A stretch of DNA of 64,000 nt from JAGXRK01 sp963804005 (GCA_963804005.1 CAWDOP010000019.1:69949-133948); one strand, 5' to 3'; shown: positions 16,888 through 26,130, counted from the stretch's first letter. The notes: generated from the letters alone by a model not told the origin. Numbers and translations are program-made.

Positions 16888-18235
16888 ATACATTGAATCG
16901 AATTATGACAGATATATTGACGAATTAAAAGAATTTTTAAGAATTCCTAGCATAAGCACATTACCTGAGAATAAATCAGATATGCAGGCAGCAGCCAGAT
17001 TTGTTGCTGATAAACTTAAAGATGCTGGAATGAATCGGATCGAAGTTTTTCAAACAGAAGGTCATCCTCTTATTTATGGTGAATGGTTAGGAGCACCTGG
17101 AAAACCCACAGTTTTAATTTATGGGCATTATGACGTTCAACCTGTTGATCCTCTTGAGCTTTGGGACAACCATCCTTTTGAACCGACAATTAAAGATGGA
17201 AAGATTTATGCCCGCGGCGCAACCGATGATAAAGGACAGATGTTCATACACATTAAAAGTGTTGAAGCTTACTTCAAAACTATGGGACACCTGCCTTTGA
17301 ATGTCAAATTTATTATAGAGGGTGAGGAAGAAATAGGAAGTACAAATTTAACACCTTTCCTAAAACAAAATAATGATTTACTTAAATGTGATGCCGTTTT
17401 AATTTCTGATACTGCTTTATTTTCACCGGGAACTCCTACTATCACTTACGGTTTACGTGGGCTAGCATATATGGAAGTTGAAGTTACTGGTCCAAATCAA
17501 GATCTCCATTCGGGAACTTATGGCGGGGCAGTCGATAATCCCATTACTGTTCTTGCCGAGATAATTTCAAAATTACACGATAAAGATGGCAAGATAACCA
17601 TTGCAGGATTTTATGATGATGTTCTTAAACTTACCAAAAAGGAAAGAGAAAATTTTAAAGTACTAAAGTTCAAAGAAAATGATTTTGCTAAACAAATCGG
17701 GCTTAAAGAACTAAAAGGTGAAAAAGGATTTACAACGATTGAGAGAATTTGGGCTCGTCCGGCTTTAGATTGTAACGGTATCTTTGGAGGATGGACAGGG
17801 CTGGGAGCAAAAACCGTAATACCTTCAAAAGCTACTGCAAAAATAAGTATGCGGCTTGTTCCTCATCAGAATCCTAAAAAAATTGCAAAACTTTTTACAA
17901 ATCATATTAAGAAACTTGCACCCTCTACGGTAAAAGTTAAGGTAAGAGATTTGCATGGCGGTTATCCTGTAATAACTCTGCTTGATGATCCTGCGACAAT
18001 TGCAGCAGCAAAAGCAATGGCAAAAGCATTTGGAAAGAAAACAGTTTTTATGCGCGAAGGCGGCAGCATTCCAATTGTAGTTGAATTTGCAAACAGACTT
18101 AAGGTTTCACCGGTTCTCATGGGGCTGGGTCTGAATACCGAAAATCTTCATTCACCAAATGAGCATTTTAACTTAAATCATTTTAAGCTTGGTATTAAAA
18201 GCTCTGCTTATTTCCTTGATGAGTATTCAAAGTAA
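16871..18235 (+). CDS. M20 family dipeptidase
   Basis: Zinc metallopeptidase of 454 residues, closest to bacterial dipeptidases annotated as M20/CPG2-like. Metal and catalytic motifs are present: YGHYDVQPVDP, ARGATDDKGQM (bridging Asp) and IEGEEEIGSTNL (general base Glu, then metal Glu). The dimerisation domain follows (about 205-350), and SPNEHFNLNHF carries a late metal histidine. The start is a GTG at 16871 behind AAAGGAG, overlapping the preceding gene. There is no signal peptide, so it acts in the cytoplasm on imported dipeptides or on an unidentified amide. Confidence 0.92.
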   Translation: MDRVIKYIESNYDRYIDELKEFLRIPSISTLPENKSDMQAAARFVADKLKDAGMNRIEVFQTEGHPLIYGEWLGAPGKPTVLIYGHYDVQPVDPLELWDNHPFEPTIKDGKIYARGATDDKGQMFIHIKSVEAYFKTMGHLPLNVKFIIEGEEEIGSTNLTPFLKQNNDLLKCDAVLISDTALFSPGTPTITYGLRGLAYMEVEVTGPNQDLHSGTYGGAVDNPITVLAEIISKLHDKDGKITIAGFYDDVLKLTKKERENFKVLKFKENDFAKQIGLKELKGEKGFTTIERIWARPALDCNGIFGGWTGLGAKTVIPSKATAKISMRLVPHQNPKKIAKLFTNHIKKLAPSTVKVKVRDLHGGYPVITLLDDPATIAAAKAMAKAFGKKTVFMREGGSIPIVVEFANRLKVSPVLMGLGLNTENLHSPNEHFNLNHFKLGIKSSAYFLDEYSK

Positions 18236-18262
18236 ATCGGTATTCGATTTACAATTATTTTT

Positions 18263-18304
18263 AGCCTCAAAATTATTATTTTAACAAAGGTTTTGAGGCT
18301 GCTT
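18263..18304 (+). terminator. Terminator after the M20 peptidase gene
   Basis: A 10-bp stem (AGCCTCAAAA / TTTTGAGGCT) with an 18-base loop; the T-tract that follows is interrupted (GCTTTGTTTT). Confidence 0.65.
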
Positions 18305-18321
18305 TGTTTTAAAATTTATTT

Positions 18322-19170
18322 ATGAAAAAACTATTTCACATATTTTTATTTTTATTGATTTTCATTTTTACCTTTTCCTGTAGTAAGGAAGAAGAAGTTT
18401 CAAGTACTTCATCTTATGAAGTTGCATTAAATCCCGAAAAGGATGCAGAGATTCAGAGATACAATTTAGAACTGAGAAAAGAACGAAGTCAAAGATTTCC
18501 GTGCGATACGATTGCAGTGATGGAATATATATATGATAACTATCCACAGGGAACTTATCTTCTGGAGACTGATAAATCCACCCTTAACTCACTTCCTAAA
18601 CCGGCAGTGATTTATTATGATAAAGATGGAAGGAATTATGTGTTTGCGGTTATTGTAAAATCACGTTCCGGCGAAAGACTTATTGAAATAAAAAATCTGA
18701 TCGGTTATAACGAAAGTTATATTGATCAAGACAGCACAAAACTCGGCACACCGTTTTTATATTTAGTTCTGCTTGAATGCAGAGGAAACGATTTCTCGCT
18801 TGTCTGGGAATCAATTATTCCGTCTCACGGAGGTTTTAAAAATTTTTCACTTGAAACCTGGGATGCTAAAGGAACCTTATTCATTGAAAATCAATTTTAT
18901 TACGCACAAGGTATCGGAATAATTAAATACAATTATTTTCTTGTTGATGGAATAAGATCCAAACCTCATCTGCTAATGACTTATGAAGGTTTAGATTTTA
19001 AGAGAACAATTGCCAATGTTAATGATGATAAATTCCCTGATTATTATGAGCATGTTTTTATCAATCTTCCGGATAATATCTATTCTAAGGACTCTGTCGC
19101 TTTTTACTGGAGGGAAAGAGAAAGTGTTTACGTAAATACAAGGAATTCGAGACAAACCCGTCCTTATTAG
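18322..19170 (+). CDS. Lipoprotein of unknown function
   Basis: A 282-residue lipoprotein: hydrophobic signal (residues 4-19) and lipobox TFSC with Cys20, then a charged linker (SKEEEVSSTSS). The remainder is a single globular region with beta-rich text such as YDKDGRNYVFAVIVKSRSGERLIEI and IPSHGGFKNFSLETW. I do not recognise a family. It follows a terminator and has its own transcription unit. It may sit in the outer membrane, since the +2 residue is Ser. Confidence 0.65.
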   Translation: MKKLFHIFLFLLIFIFTFSCSKEEEVSSTSSYEVALNPEKDAEIQRYNLELRKERSQRFPCDTIAVMEYIYDNYPQGTYLLETDKSTLNSLPKPAVIYYDKDGRNYVFAVIVKSRSGERLIEIKNLIGYNESYIDQDSTKLGTPFLYLVLLECRGNDFSLVWESIIPSHGGFKNFSLETWDAKGTLFIENQFYYAQGIGIIKYNYFLVDGIRSKPHLLMTYEGLDFKRTIANVNDDKFPDYYEHVFINLPDNIYSKDSVAFYWRERESVYVNTRNSRQTRPY

Positions 19171-19280
19171 TATTTTTTTATTATTTTTGCATAAGTGAAT
19201 CTGATTCTTGTTAATTACATCAAATCATTCATTCATTCATTAGACATATCGTATAATCATAATTAGTTATATCGAGTTTT

Positions 19281-20372
19281 ATGGAAAACAGTACAGATAA
19301 AATATTGGAGTTTTTTGAAACTCAAAACGTTAAGATCAATGAGAAGAACGGAATAAAATTTATTGCCGGTTTTTCTGATGTTGAAAAGGAATTGGAAATA
19401 CTTTATAATGGCGCAGCATTACGCATACTTTCAAATTATGCTATTATCGAGTTAGTAGGAAACGATACATTAGATTTCCTTCATCGCATAACCACAAATT
19501 CTGTGAAGAATCTTCAGAAAGAAGAAATTGTACAGACAATTTTTACAACTGAAAAGGGAAGAATATTAAGTGTTGCAACAATTTTAAATTTCGGTTCTTA
19601 TCAGTTTTTGGTTATAGGAAAATCAAATAAGGAAAGAGTTACAGGTTGGATAAATAAATATATAATTTCTGATGATATTAAAGTCAATGATGCCAGCTAC
19701 AGGTTTAACATTTTGGAATTATCCGGGGAAGAATCTGATTCTTTCATTACACTCCTTGCTGGAAGTATTGCTAACGAAATTAAGCCAAATTCATTTAAGG
19801 TAATTAATTCAGAGGGTATTTTATTCTTTTTAGCCAAAATAACTGATTTTAACGGCAGGAATAAATATTGGATACTTGCCGAACACGAAAATTCTATTAT
19901 GCTTATAGATTACATGAAGGAGAATCATGGCATTTTCAATTTTGGACTTATTGGTGAAGATGCTTATCACGAATACCGGATAAAATTGGGTATTCCTGCT
20001 GCTCCAAATGAAATAAATGACCAGTATAATCCTCTCGAAGCAGGAATGTTGCACCTTGTTGACTTCAAAAAAGGTTGTTACATTGGTCAGGAAGTTATTG
20101 CCAGACTTGATACTTATGATAAGTTTCAGAATTATTTAAACGGAGTAATTTTTGAGCATCCAATTGAATCTGATCAACATTTTATGCTGTTAGACAATGA
20201 AGAACAAGAAGTTGGTATTGTAACCTCAGCTGTTCAATCAAGTGAACACAAAAGTTCAATTGGTTTAGCTTATATCAAGAAAAATTTCAATGAACCTGGC
20301 ACTATTCTTACTGCTAAGAATAATGAAAATGTTACCAGGGTTACTGTACAAGAATTACCGTTTAAGAAATGA
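19281..20372 (+). CDS. ygfZ: YgfZ/GcvT-like folate-binding protein
   Basis: Tetrahydrofolate-binding protein of the YgfZ family, which helps assemble or repair iron-sulfur clusters. The 363 residues carry the diagnostic motif KKGCYIGQEVIARLDT (the conserved cysteine) near residue 268, plus the GcvT-like N-terminal region (IELVGNDTLDFLHRITTNSV and EKGRILSVATILN). Cytoplasmic. It overlaps the cobalamin adenosyltransferase start in ATGA fashion, so the two are co-translated. A short CATT tandem (19226-19241) lies upstream. Confidence 0.92.
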   Translation: MENSTDKILEFFETQNVKINEKNGIKFIAGFSDVEKELEILYNGAALRILSNYAIIELVGNDTLDFLHRITTNSVKNLQKEEIVQTIFTTEKGRILSVATILNFGSYQFLVIGKSNKERVTGWINKYIISDDIKVNDASYRFNILELSGEESDSFITLLAGSIANEIKPNSFKVINSEGILFFLAKITDFNGRNKYWILAEHENSIMLIDYMKENHGIFNFGLIGEDAYHEYRIKLGIPAAPNEINDQYNPLEAGMLHLVDFKKGCYIGQEVIARLDTYDKFQNYLNGVIFEHPIESDQHFMLLDNEEQEVGIVTSAVQSSEHKSSIGLAYIKKNFNEPGTILTAKNNENVTRVTVQELPFKK

Positions 20373-20923
20373 AAATTTACACTAAAACCGGTGACAAAGG
20401 TGAAACTGGTCTCTTCGGAGGTGAAAGAGTTTCAAAAAGCAATAACAGACTTGATGCTTATGGAACAATTGATGAGTTGAATGCTTTTATCGGGCTTGCA
20501 ATAACAGAAATAAATAGCACTGAAATAAAATCTGTTTTAGAAAGAATTCAAAATCAGTTATTTGTTGTTGGCTCTGATTTAGCAACGCCAATAACAAAAA
20601 AAAATGAAAATTTAAAAATTACCCGAACACCTGAAGAATATTCAATGCAAGTTGAAAAAGATATTGATTACTTTTATGATAAGTTAGATGAGTTACGGAA
20701 CTTTATTTTGCCCGGCGGGTCTAAAGGAGCAGCATACTTACACGTATGCAGAACAATTGCCAGACGAGCAGAAAGAAAAGTTGTGGCATTAAATGAGCTG
20801 GTGAAGATTGGCGATAACATAATTATATTTCTTAACAGATTATCTGATCTGTTTTTTGTTCTTTCACGTTTTGAGAATAAAGTCTCAAACATCCCAGACA
20901 CAATCTGGAACTCAAAATCTTAG
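20369..20923 (+). CDS. Cob(I)alamin adenosyltransferase, PduO type
   Basis: Transfers the adenosyl group from ATP to cob(I)alamin to make coenzyme B12. The 184 residues begin KIYTKTGDKGETGLFGGERVSK (ATP-binding loop, residues 2-23). They also have LDAYGTIDELNAFIGLA, FILPGGSKGAAYLHVCRTIARRAE and the closing NRLSDLFFVLSRF, the full set of PduO motifs. It overlaps ygfZ by four bases. No other cobalamin gene is near, so it probably serves salvage of imported corrinoid. Confidence 0.95.
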   Translation: MKIYTKTGDKGETGLFGGERVSKSNNRLDAYGTIDELNAFIGLAITEINSTEIKSVLERIQNQLFVVGSDLATPITKKNENLKITRTPEEYSMQVEKDIDYFYDKLDELRNFILPGGSKGAAYLHVCRTIARRAERKVVALNELVKIGDNIIIFLNRLSDLFFVLSRFENKVSNIPDTIWNSKS

Positions 20924-20959
20924 TTGAAATTTGAGTTTTCTGATTTGGAAATTCACCTT

Positions 20960-21319
20960 GGGGGTGAATTTTGGTTTCGACGGGGTTGAAGAGGCATTGA
21001 ACTGCGCACCGTGTTCCCCGAAGACACGTAAAAAAATTGGGAATAAAACAATAACTGGCGAATCTAATTACGCCTTAGCTGCTTAATTAATAGTTAACAG
21101 CCGTTCACCATATACTTTCGTACCGGGCTATGAATGAACGTCGTTTAAGGTATGATAGCTGATTCCGTTGCCTGTGCGGATGATGCGAAACTAAAGCAGG
21201 TAAGCTTAATATGATCCCTGTCTGCTGGGCAGTATTAAGTTAAAAAAATTAACAGACTATGTGTGTAGACGTTCCTTGGATCTTAACTTCGGACGCGGGT
21301 TCGACTCCCGCCACCTCCA
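20960..21319 (+). ncRNA. ssrA: Transfer-messenger RNA
   Basis: tmRNA rescues stalled ribosomes and tags the peptide for degradation. The 5' end GGGGGTG (20960-20966) pairs with CACCTCC (21312-21318) to form the acceptor stem, with G.U at one position. The 5' tRNA-like block (GAATTTTGGTTTCGACGGGG) and the 3' T-arm (CGGGTTCGACTCCCG) are typical. The CCA end is not encoded. The resume codon is GGC at 21057 and the tag reads GESNYALAA, stopping at TAA (21084-21086); with the charged alanine the full tag is AGESNYALAA. It is one-piece and about 360 bases long. Confidence 0.96.
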
Positions 21320-21510
21320 CATAATTCCTTATTTTATAAGGGGTTACAGTCATTTCTTGCGTAATATCTTACAGATAATTCTTAACACATTGATCAAAAT
21401 CTTACCCATATATCAACTCCTTTTTAATGTAAATTTGTCATAAGATTTATTTTTTTAATTAAATTACTAATGATAATTAAAAAGGTATGTAGAATAAATT
21501 TTTATTTAAC

Positions 21511-22255
21511 TTGAAATATTATTCAATTCTTATTTTATTGTATTCATCAATTTGCTTTTCTCAAATCTACAAATGATTCACCAATACCTGAAAACAGTAG
21601 GCAGATGATATTAGTATTAACCGATTCAATAACATCAACTAATGGAATTCTTGTTTACTTTGAAAGACAAAGTGATAAGAGCACGTGGATTCAGATCAGT
21701 AATACAATTCCTGTTGTAATTGGTAGAAATGGTCTTGGCTGGGGACGAGGATTAAATTCAATAGATTCATCAAGTCTACCAATTAAGACTGAAGGAGATG
21801 GAAGAAGTCCTGCCGGAGTATTTGGATTAAGTTCTGCTTTTGGTTATGCAGGTGCAGAAGAAATGAAAGGATTGAAAATCCCTTATATTCCTATTACCGA
21901 GATGCTCGAATGTGTCGATGATATAAACTCTATGCATTACAATCAGGTAATTCTTCGAAACGAAGTTAAAGAAGTAGACTGGCAATCATCAGAGAAAATG
22001 TATTTCGCTGATATCTGGTACGAACAAGGAGTTATTATCGACCAAAACACAGATCCAATTATAAAAGGAGCAGGATCATGTATTTTCCTACATAACTGGC
22101 ACCTTCCTGATGAAACCACCGCTGGTTGTACAGAAATGGAACCGGTAAATATGAAAGAAATAATTTATTGGCTAGATTCTTCAGCCAACCCTGTTCTTGT
22201 CCAACTAACAAAACAGCTCTATAGTGAGTATCAAGAAACTTGGGAGTTACCCTAA
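21511..22255 (+). pseudogene. L,D-transpeptidase-like (YkuD) secreted protein; signal peptide out of frame
   Basis: The catalytic domain reads intact from about 21572 to 22255: VIGRNGLGWGRG, KTEGDGRSPAGVFGL, then the YkuD active-site block CIFLHNWHLPDETTAGCTEM, with the nucleophilic cysteine in AGCTEM. The signal peptide lies in another frame, from a TTG at 21511: MKYYSILILLYSSICFSQ, followed at once by TGA at 21574. Adding one A in the AAA run near 21571-21573 joins the two as SQIYKNDSPIPENSRQ. As written, the enzyme (peptidoglycan cross-linking or carboxypeptidase) could only start internally, for example at the ATG at 21605, without export. True lesion or consensus error cannot be told. 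Confidence 0.7.
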
Positions 22256-22294
22256 AAAGACAGCGGGGATGGTCAGTTAGATTAGCCAATTTTC

Positions 22295-23782
22295 TTAATC
22301 ATTCATTTCATCCCGGGCTTGACGTGCTAAATTAACAAGCTCCCAGTATGGAGGTGTATAACCTTTTTGAGCTTTAAATCGATTTGCAAGCAGAATTAAT
22401 TTTTCTTTTATCCGGTCGTGAGTTTCCGAATACTCAACATTCTTTAATGCTGCTTCCGTACTCATACCTTCTGGTACTGGACCCTCTGAGCCGAATACAT
22501 TTAATATAATACTGTAGAGTTTCATTACTCTGCCAATTGGTAAAAGGTACCAATCATAAGATAAAGTCTTGCCACTGTCTGCTTCTTCTAACATTATATC
22601 TGTTATTGCATTATCCATATGATCTTTATAAAGTGTTTCCGGATCTCTCCATTCAGCAACCACAGAAAGTTGCGGATCATATTCAAGATCAGAAGGTTCC
22701 TGTGTCTCAAAATATTTAACTCCAAATGCAGCCAGCCAGTTTCTTGTACCCTTTGATGAAATAGTGGATAGTCCTGTCCATAATGTTATCCCAAATTTTT
22801 TATATGCTGAAGAAGCAACTTCAGAACAGAATTGTTTTTCAAATTCATTAAAGTTCATTTCAAAATCGTAGGGAATATGTTTCTTCTTAGCTGTCGTTAA
22901 TGAAAATTCTGTCGCTTTATGAGGTAGCATTGGATTATCTTTGATCAAATCATATCTTAACCTTAGTACCATAATTCTAAGTTTTGTGTCATTGAGATAT
23001 TCAGTCAATGTGGAAATAGTAACACCCCTTTCAATATGCGATTCAATTATCGAGATCAATTTTGTTTTTTCATCGATATGAACTAAAGCTACATGCGAAA
23101 AGTTACCAGGATAATCATTACCTCTTGCAATTAAGGCTGATGTTGGGGCACCTCCTCTTGAAACTAAAATATCTCCACTATGAACATCAACACCAAGTAT
23201 CTTTGCAGTAGGAGTTGATGAAGGTTCGTCGACCCCTTTAATTAGAGGTGCAACTTGGTCCTGTGGTAATTGAAGCATTATCTCTTCTATTGCAGTTCGG
23301 TTTCCATACAGTAATCGATAAAGAGTATTTTTAGCATCGGTGGAATTCATATCCCATTTTCTGGATTGTTCTTTAACAACTTTTCTAATATTTGAAGAAA
23401 AATTTATATAGTCAGAAAAATATTGAGTGCAAACGGGAATAAGTGGTGCAATCTTAAAAATATTATTTTCAAGTATTATAAATTTTATATCTGAAGGATT
23501 TAATGTAGCGGCAGAAATTTCATTTAAGAGTGTTTCAGAATTTACAATTAATGAATCAACACGAAATTTTACTTTATCACATCCGTCTATACCCGCCTTT
23601 ATAAATTCCTGTTCTAAATTTTTCCATAAGCTATCACGATTCCATATAAAAGGTTTTTTATTTCCCTCCGGAATTGGTGAATTATTGCCCATAGGAATTA
23701 ACAGAAGAAGATATGATGCTACGAGGAATGAAAGTAAGATAAAGGTCTTAGGGTATCTTTTTATTTTAGTTTTTAAACTCAC
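22295..23782 (-). CDS. YiiX/YebB-like NlpC/P60-family cysteine hydrolase, membrane-anchored
   Basis: A 495-residue protein with an N-terminal membrane segment (about residues 13-32), an alpha-helical region to about 195, and a permuted NlpC/P60 (papain-like) domain. The domain shows the histidine block NFSHVALVHIDEKT, preceded by VHSGDILVSRGG, and the cysteine block FEKQFCSEVASSAYKK. These enzymes cleave peptidoglycan peptides or other amides, and the fused layout suggests periplasmic activity. It converges on the L,D-transpeptidase gene, so the two cell-wall-type enzymes lie tail to tail. Confidence 0.8.
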   Translation of the reverse strand: MSLKTKIKRYPKTFILLSFLVASYLLLLIPMGNNSPIPEGNKKPFIWNRDSLWKNLEQEFIKAGIDGCDKVKFRVDSLIVNSETLLNEISAATLNPSDIKFIILENNIFKIAPLIPVCTQYFSDYINFSSNIRKVVKEQSRKWDMNSTDAKNTLYRLLYGNRTAIEEIMLQLPQDQVAPLIKGVDEPSSTPTAKILGVDVHSGDILVSRGGAPTSALIARGNDYPGNFSHVALVHIDEKTKLISIIESHIERGVTISTLTEYLNDTKLRIMVLRLRYDLIKDNPMLPHKATEFSLTTAKKKHIPYDFEMNFNEFEKQFCSEVASSAYKKFGITLWTGLSTISSKGTRNWLAAFGVKYFETQEPSDLEYDPQLSVVAEWRDPETLYKDHMDNAITDIMLEEADSGKTLSYDWYLLPIGRVMKLYSIILNVFGSEGPVPEGMSTEAALKNVEYSETHDRIKEKLILLANRFKAQKGYTPPYWELVNLARQARDEMND

Positions 23783-23829
23783 GTTGAGAATTTAATAGAT
23801 ATATGTAATAATTCCCAAATATTTATTAA

Positions 23830-23850
23830 AAGTCCCGATGGACGGGACTT
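23830..23850. repeat. Perfect palindrome between divergent genes
   Basis: AAGTCCCG / CGGGACTT with a five-base loop (ATGGA), a 21-base palindrome. It sits between the leftward cysteine-hydrolase gene (starts 23782) and the rightward CBS gene (starts 23928). It could be an operator or just a small dispersed hairpin. Confidence 0.5.
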
Positions 23851-23927
23851 AAATCCTTAAATTATGTATAAATTTTTGTTGAATCGAATTGCTTTATTTA
23901 TTATTATGCCATTAAAAAGGAGAGAAT

Positions 23928-24377
23928 ATGGAAACAATCCGTCAGATATTAGAAAAAAAAGGAAATCAGATCCATTCAGTTTCACCTGATACTACTGTTT
24001 ACGATGCATTGAAACTAATGGCGGATAAAAATATCGGTGCCGTTCTCGTTCTTGAAGGGCAAAAATTAAGCGGAATAATGAGCGAGAGAGATTATTCAAG
24101 AAAAATAGTTCTCAAAGGTAAATTCTCTAAAGAGGTTCTGGTGAAGGAAATTATGTCGTCAGAAGTTATTTGTATCGATCCAGATCAAACGATTAAAAAT
24201 ACACAGGCTATTATGATACAAAAGCGAATAAGACATTTACCTGTTATGGAGAAGGGGAACTTGGTTGGTTTAGTTTCAATAGGTGATATTGTAAATGCAG
24301 TACTTGATGATAACAAATTTGTGATCGACCAGCTTCATACTTATATCAAAGGTGTACCGGAACCGGGAAAAGAATAA
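23928..24377 (+). CDS. CBS-domain protein
   Basis: A 149-residue protein made of two cystathionine-beta-synthase domains (about 1-60 and 75-140). Typical elements are VYDALKLMADKNIGAVLVLEG, GIMSERDYSRKIVLKG, VKEIMSSEVICIDPDQT and RIRHLPVMEKGNLVGLVSIGD. CBS pairs sense adenine nucleotides such as AMP or ATP and usually regulate a partner; this stand-alone form has no identified partner here. It has a GGAGAG ribosome binding site and its own promoter region downstream of the palindrome. Confidence 0.93.
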   Translation: METIRQILEKKGNQIHSVSPDTTVYDALKLMADKNIGAVLVLEGQKLSGIMSERDYSRKIVLKGKFSKEVLVKEIMSSEVICIDPDQTIKNTQAIMIQKRIRHLPVMEKGNLVGLVSIGDIVNAVLDDNKFVIDQLHTYIKGVPEPGKE

Positions 24378-24408
24378 TCCATCTTTAGAAAAAGATTCAA
24401 GTAATAAT

Positions 24409-24440
24409 ACTGAAAAACTGGCAAAAATTAGTTTTTCAGT
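24409..24440. terminator. Probable bidirectional terminator between convergent genes
   Basis: An 11-bp perfect stem (ACTGAAAAACT / AGTTTTTCAGT) with a ten-base loop, 32 bases after the CBS gene and 48 bases before the end of the leftward gene at 24488. There is no clean T-tract on either side. Confidence 0.5.
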
Positions 24441-24487
24441 ATTAAGAGGATATATAAAGGAATTAGAATCTCTTCTAATAAGAATAG

Positions 24488-24937
24488 TTAATCTTCCGAT
24501 CTGTTAGCCTTTACTTTTATCTCATATTTTTTAGTTATTTTATTTTCAGCTAACTGAAGATCAACTTTCACACCTTTTTTATGCAAGTAAAAATCTGAAA
24601 CGGAGACTGTGTCAGTGGTAAATTCATCTGTTAAAGACAACAAAATGAAATCATCAACTTTGTTTCTTGCAGTCTGTTCATTATCAAAAGTAGCAGTTGC
24701 TTCTGCTTGATAGACTCCGTCTTTGTCGGCGACAAAAACTATTGTTCGATTTTTACCTTTATAAAACATACAAACCATTTCCGGGTTTGAGTTATCTTTG
24801 TGGACAGGATTGCCGAATTTTTTAACCACTTCTGATTGATTTTTCCCAATTACGGTGTGAACATTTATGTCCTGTGCATAAACGTTTAATGTTAATAGTA
24901 TAGTAATTGTGAGCGAAATTATGCTAATAGCTTTCAT
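24488..24937 (-). CDS. Secreted protein of unknown function
   Basis: A 149-residue protein with a signal peptide (MKAISIISLTITILLTL, cleavage likely after VYAQ). The following text VIGKNQSEVVKKFGNPVHKD resembles the start of a SmpA/BamE- or OmlA-like fold (an 'X-GxxxxEVxxxFGxP' turn), but the rest does not give a clear match. No catalytic motif is evident. It shows an intact frame and typical codon use. Family not recognised. Confidence 0.65.
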   Translation of the reverse strand: MKAISIISLTITILLTLNVYAQDINVHTVIGKNQSEVVKKFGNPVHKDNSNPEMVCMFYKGKNRTIVFVADKDGVYQAEATATFDNEQTARNKVDDFILLSLTDEFTTDTVSVSDFYLHKKGVKVDLQLAENKITKKYEIKVKANRSED

Positions 24938-25280
24938 AATTACACCTCATTATTTTTTTCGGATTAATTAAATACCTTTTATTTTTGATGGTTATTAAAA
25001 GGTAACTCCTAATAAAAGGATGGAAATGATAAATCGGGTTGGGAACTCTTATATTCATTTCACCAAAAAGGTAAAAACTTCAACAGAATATTAGAGTAAT
25101 ATATTCTGAAAATCAATGACCGCATCTCAGGTATGTTTACACAACTTTCCTATTAGTTTATCAACCAAAATTCACCGATAGATTTACTACTTTTCACCGG
25201 TACTTTGTAGCCTTTTATCACACAGCAATTGATTTGAGCATTCAATTTATTTATGTTGTTTTAGGTAAATCAATAAAATT
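24938..25280. other. 343-base intergenic region between divergent genes
   Basis: I see no gene, RNA or repeat here. It lies between the leftward secreted-protein gene and the rightward DUF2752 gene, so it must hold both promoters. A TTG-N20-TATGTTGT arrangement near 25227-25258 loosely fits the Bacteroidota promoter pattern. TTCACCG occurs twice (about 25170 and 25194), which may be coincidence. Confidence 0.3.
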
Positions 25281-25673
25281 ATGAAATCATTTGCTAAATA
25301 TTCAGTATCGGGCATATTACAAACTTTGTTTTCCAGAGTCATTTCTAAGATTAGTTTTAACTTAAAAATGCTGGGATTTGAAGGTGCTGTTTGGACTGCA
25401 GCTTTGGTTTATCTTGCATTCTTTTTTAATCCTGCAGATGCGCATTTTACAATTTGTCCGTTGTCCAATTTTGGTTTTGAATATTGTCCGGGTTGCGGAT
25501 TAGGAAGATCAATTGCATTGTTATTCTCAGGTAATTTTGTCGAGTCTTTTCAGACTCATATTCTTGGAATACCGGCTGTTATTATTTTAATTTTTAGGAC
25601 CATATCGATATTGAAAACAAATTTGTCAATTCACAAAAAATTAAACTTGAAAGAAAGGAATCAATATGCCTAA
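25281..25673 (+). CDS. DUF2752 membrane protein
   Basis: A 130-residue protein with membrane helices at about 37-55 and 90-112 and the family signature CPLSNFGFEYCPGCGLGRSI (residues about 58-77), with its paired cysteines. DUF2752 proteins are small inner-membrane proteins of unknown function, common in Bacteroidota. The 3' end overlaps the next gene, which encodes a TM2-domain protein, a pairing I recall as common. Confidence 0.88.
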   Translation: MKSFAKYSVSGILQTLFSRVISKISFNLKMLGFEGAVWTAALVYLAFFFNPADAHFTICPLSNFGFEYCPGCGLGRSIALLFSGNFVESFQTHILGIPAVIILIFRTISILKTNLSIHKKLNLKERNQYA

Positions 25674-26013
25674 CATATTACAACTTTTGCCCGGTCTTGA
25701 AGGGGAAGAAATGAACTATGTTCAAATGCTAATCAAAGAAATGAGCGATACACAAGCTCAGAATTTTGCGATGGCATACAGTTCGCGAAGAAAAGATCCA
25801 ATGATGATCTTGCTAGTCTGCTTAGTCGGATTTCTTGGCTTTGCTGGAATTCACCGATTTTTATTAAATAACATTGGACTCGGTATTTTATACTTTTTTA
25901 CTGTTGGTTTATGTTTTATCGGAACCATTGTGGATCTGGTAAATTACAGAAAATTGGCTTTCGAATATAACTCCAGAGTTGCTCAGGAATTAGCAATGAT
26001 GGTGAAACAGTAA
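25666..26013 (+). CDS. TM2-domain membrane protein
   Basis: A 115-residue protein: a soluble N-terminal part (about 1-45), then the TM2 domain with two helices (about 47-63 and 72-92) and the conserved turn FAGIHRFLLNNIGLGILYF, a variant of GxxGxHRFYxG. The C-terminal part is helical. TM2 proteins are of unknown biochemical role. It overlaps the DUF2752 gene by eight bases, which predicts coupled translation. A terminator follows. Confidence 0.88.
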   Translation: MPNILQLLPGLEGEEMNYVQMLIKEMSDTQAQNFAMAYSSRRKDPMMILLVCLVGFLGFAGIHRFLLNNIGLGILYFFTVGLCFIGTIVDLVNYRKLAFEYNSRVAQELAMMVKQ

Positions 26014-26022
26014 TCTTTTCAC

Positions 26023-26052
26023 AGAGGGGCGACTCATTGTCGCCCTCTTTTC
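26023..26052 (+). terminator. Terminator after the TM2 gene
   Basis: A stem GGGCGAC / GTCGCCC with flanking GAG-CTC pairing around a bulge and loop TCATT, then TCTTTTCT. Confidence 0.75.
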
Positions 26053-26130
26053 TCACACTATTTTTTACAAATAAATAACAATTATTTTTATTGAAAACCA
26101 TCTGCTATTCTCCTAAATTGTGAGGGTAAA

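Noticed and set aside
19226..19241. CATT tandem repeat (four copies) upstream of ygfZ
   Set aside because: Short microsatellite in AT-rich DNA outside a reading frame; no evidence of phase variation.
21261..21443. Short + strand reading frame over the end of the tmRNA
   Set aside because: It overlaps the tmRNA acceptor and T-arm, and the protein has no support.
24938..25280. Possible riboswitch or RNA gene in the 343-base gap
   Set aside because: No conserved core of a known riboswitch and no strong long stem was found; only two copies of TTCACCG.
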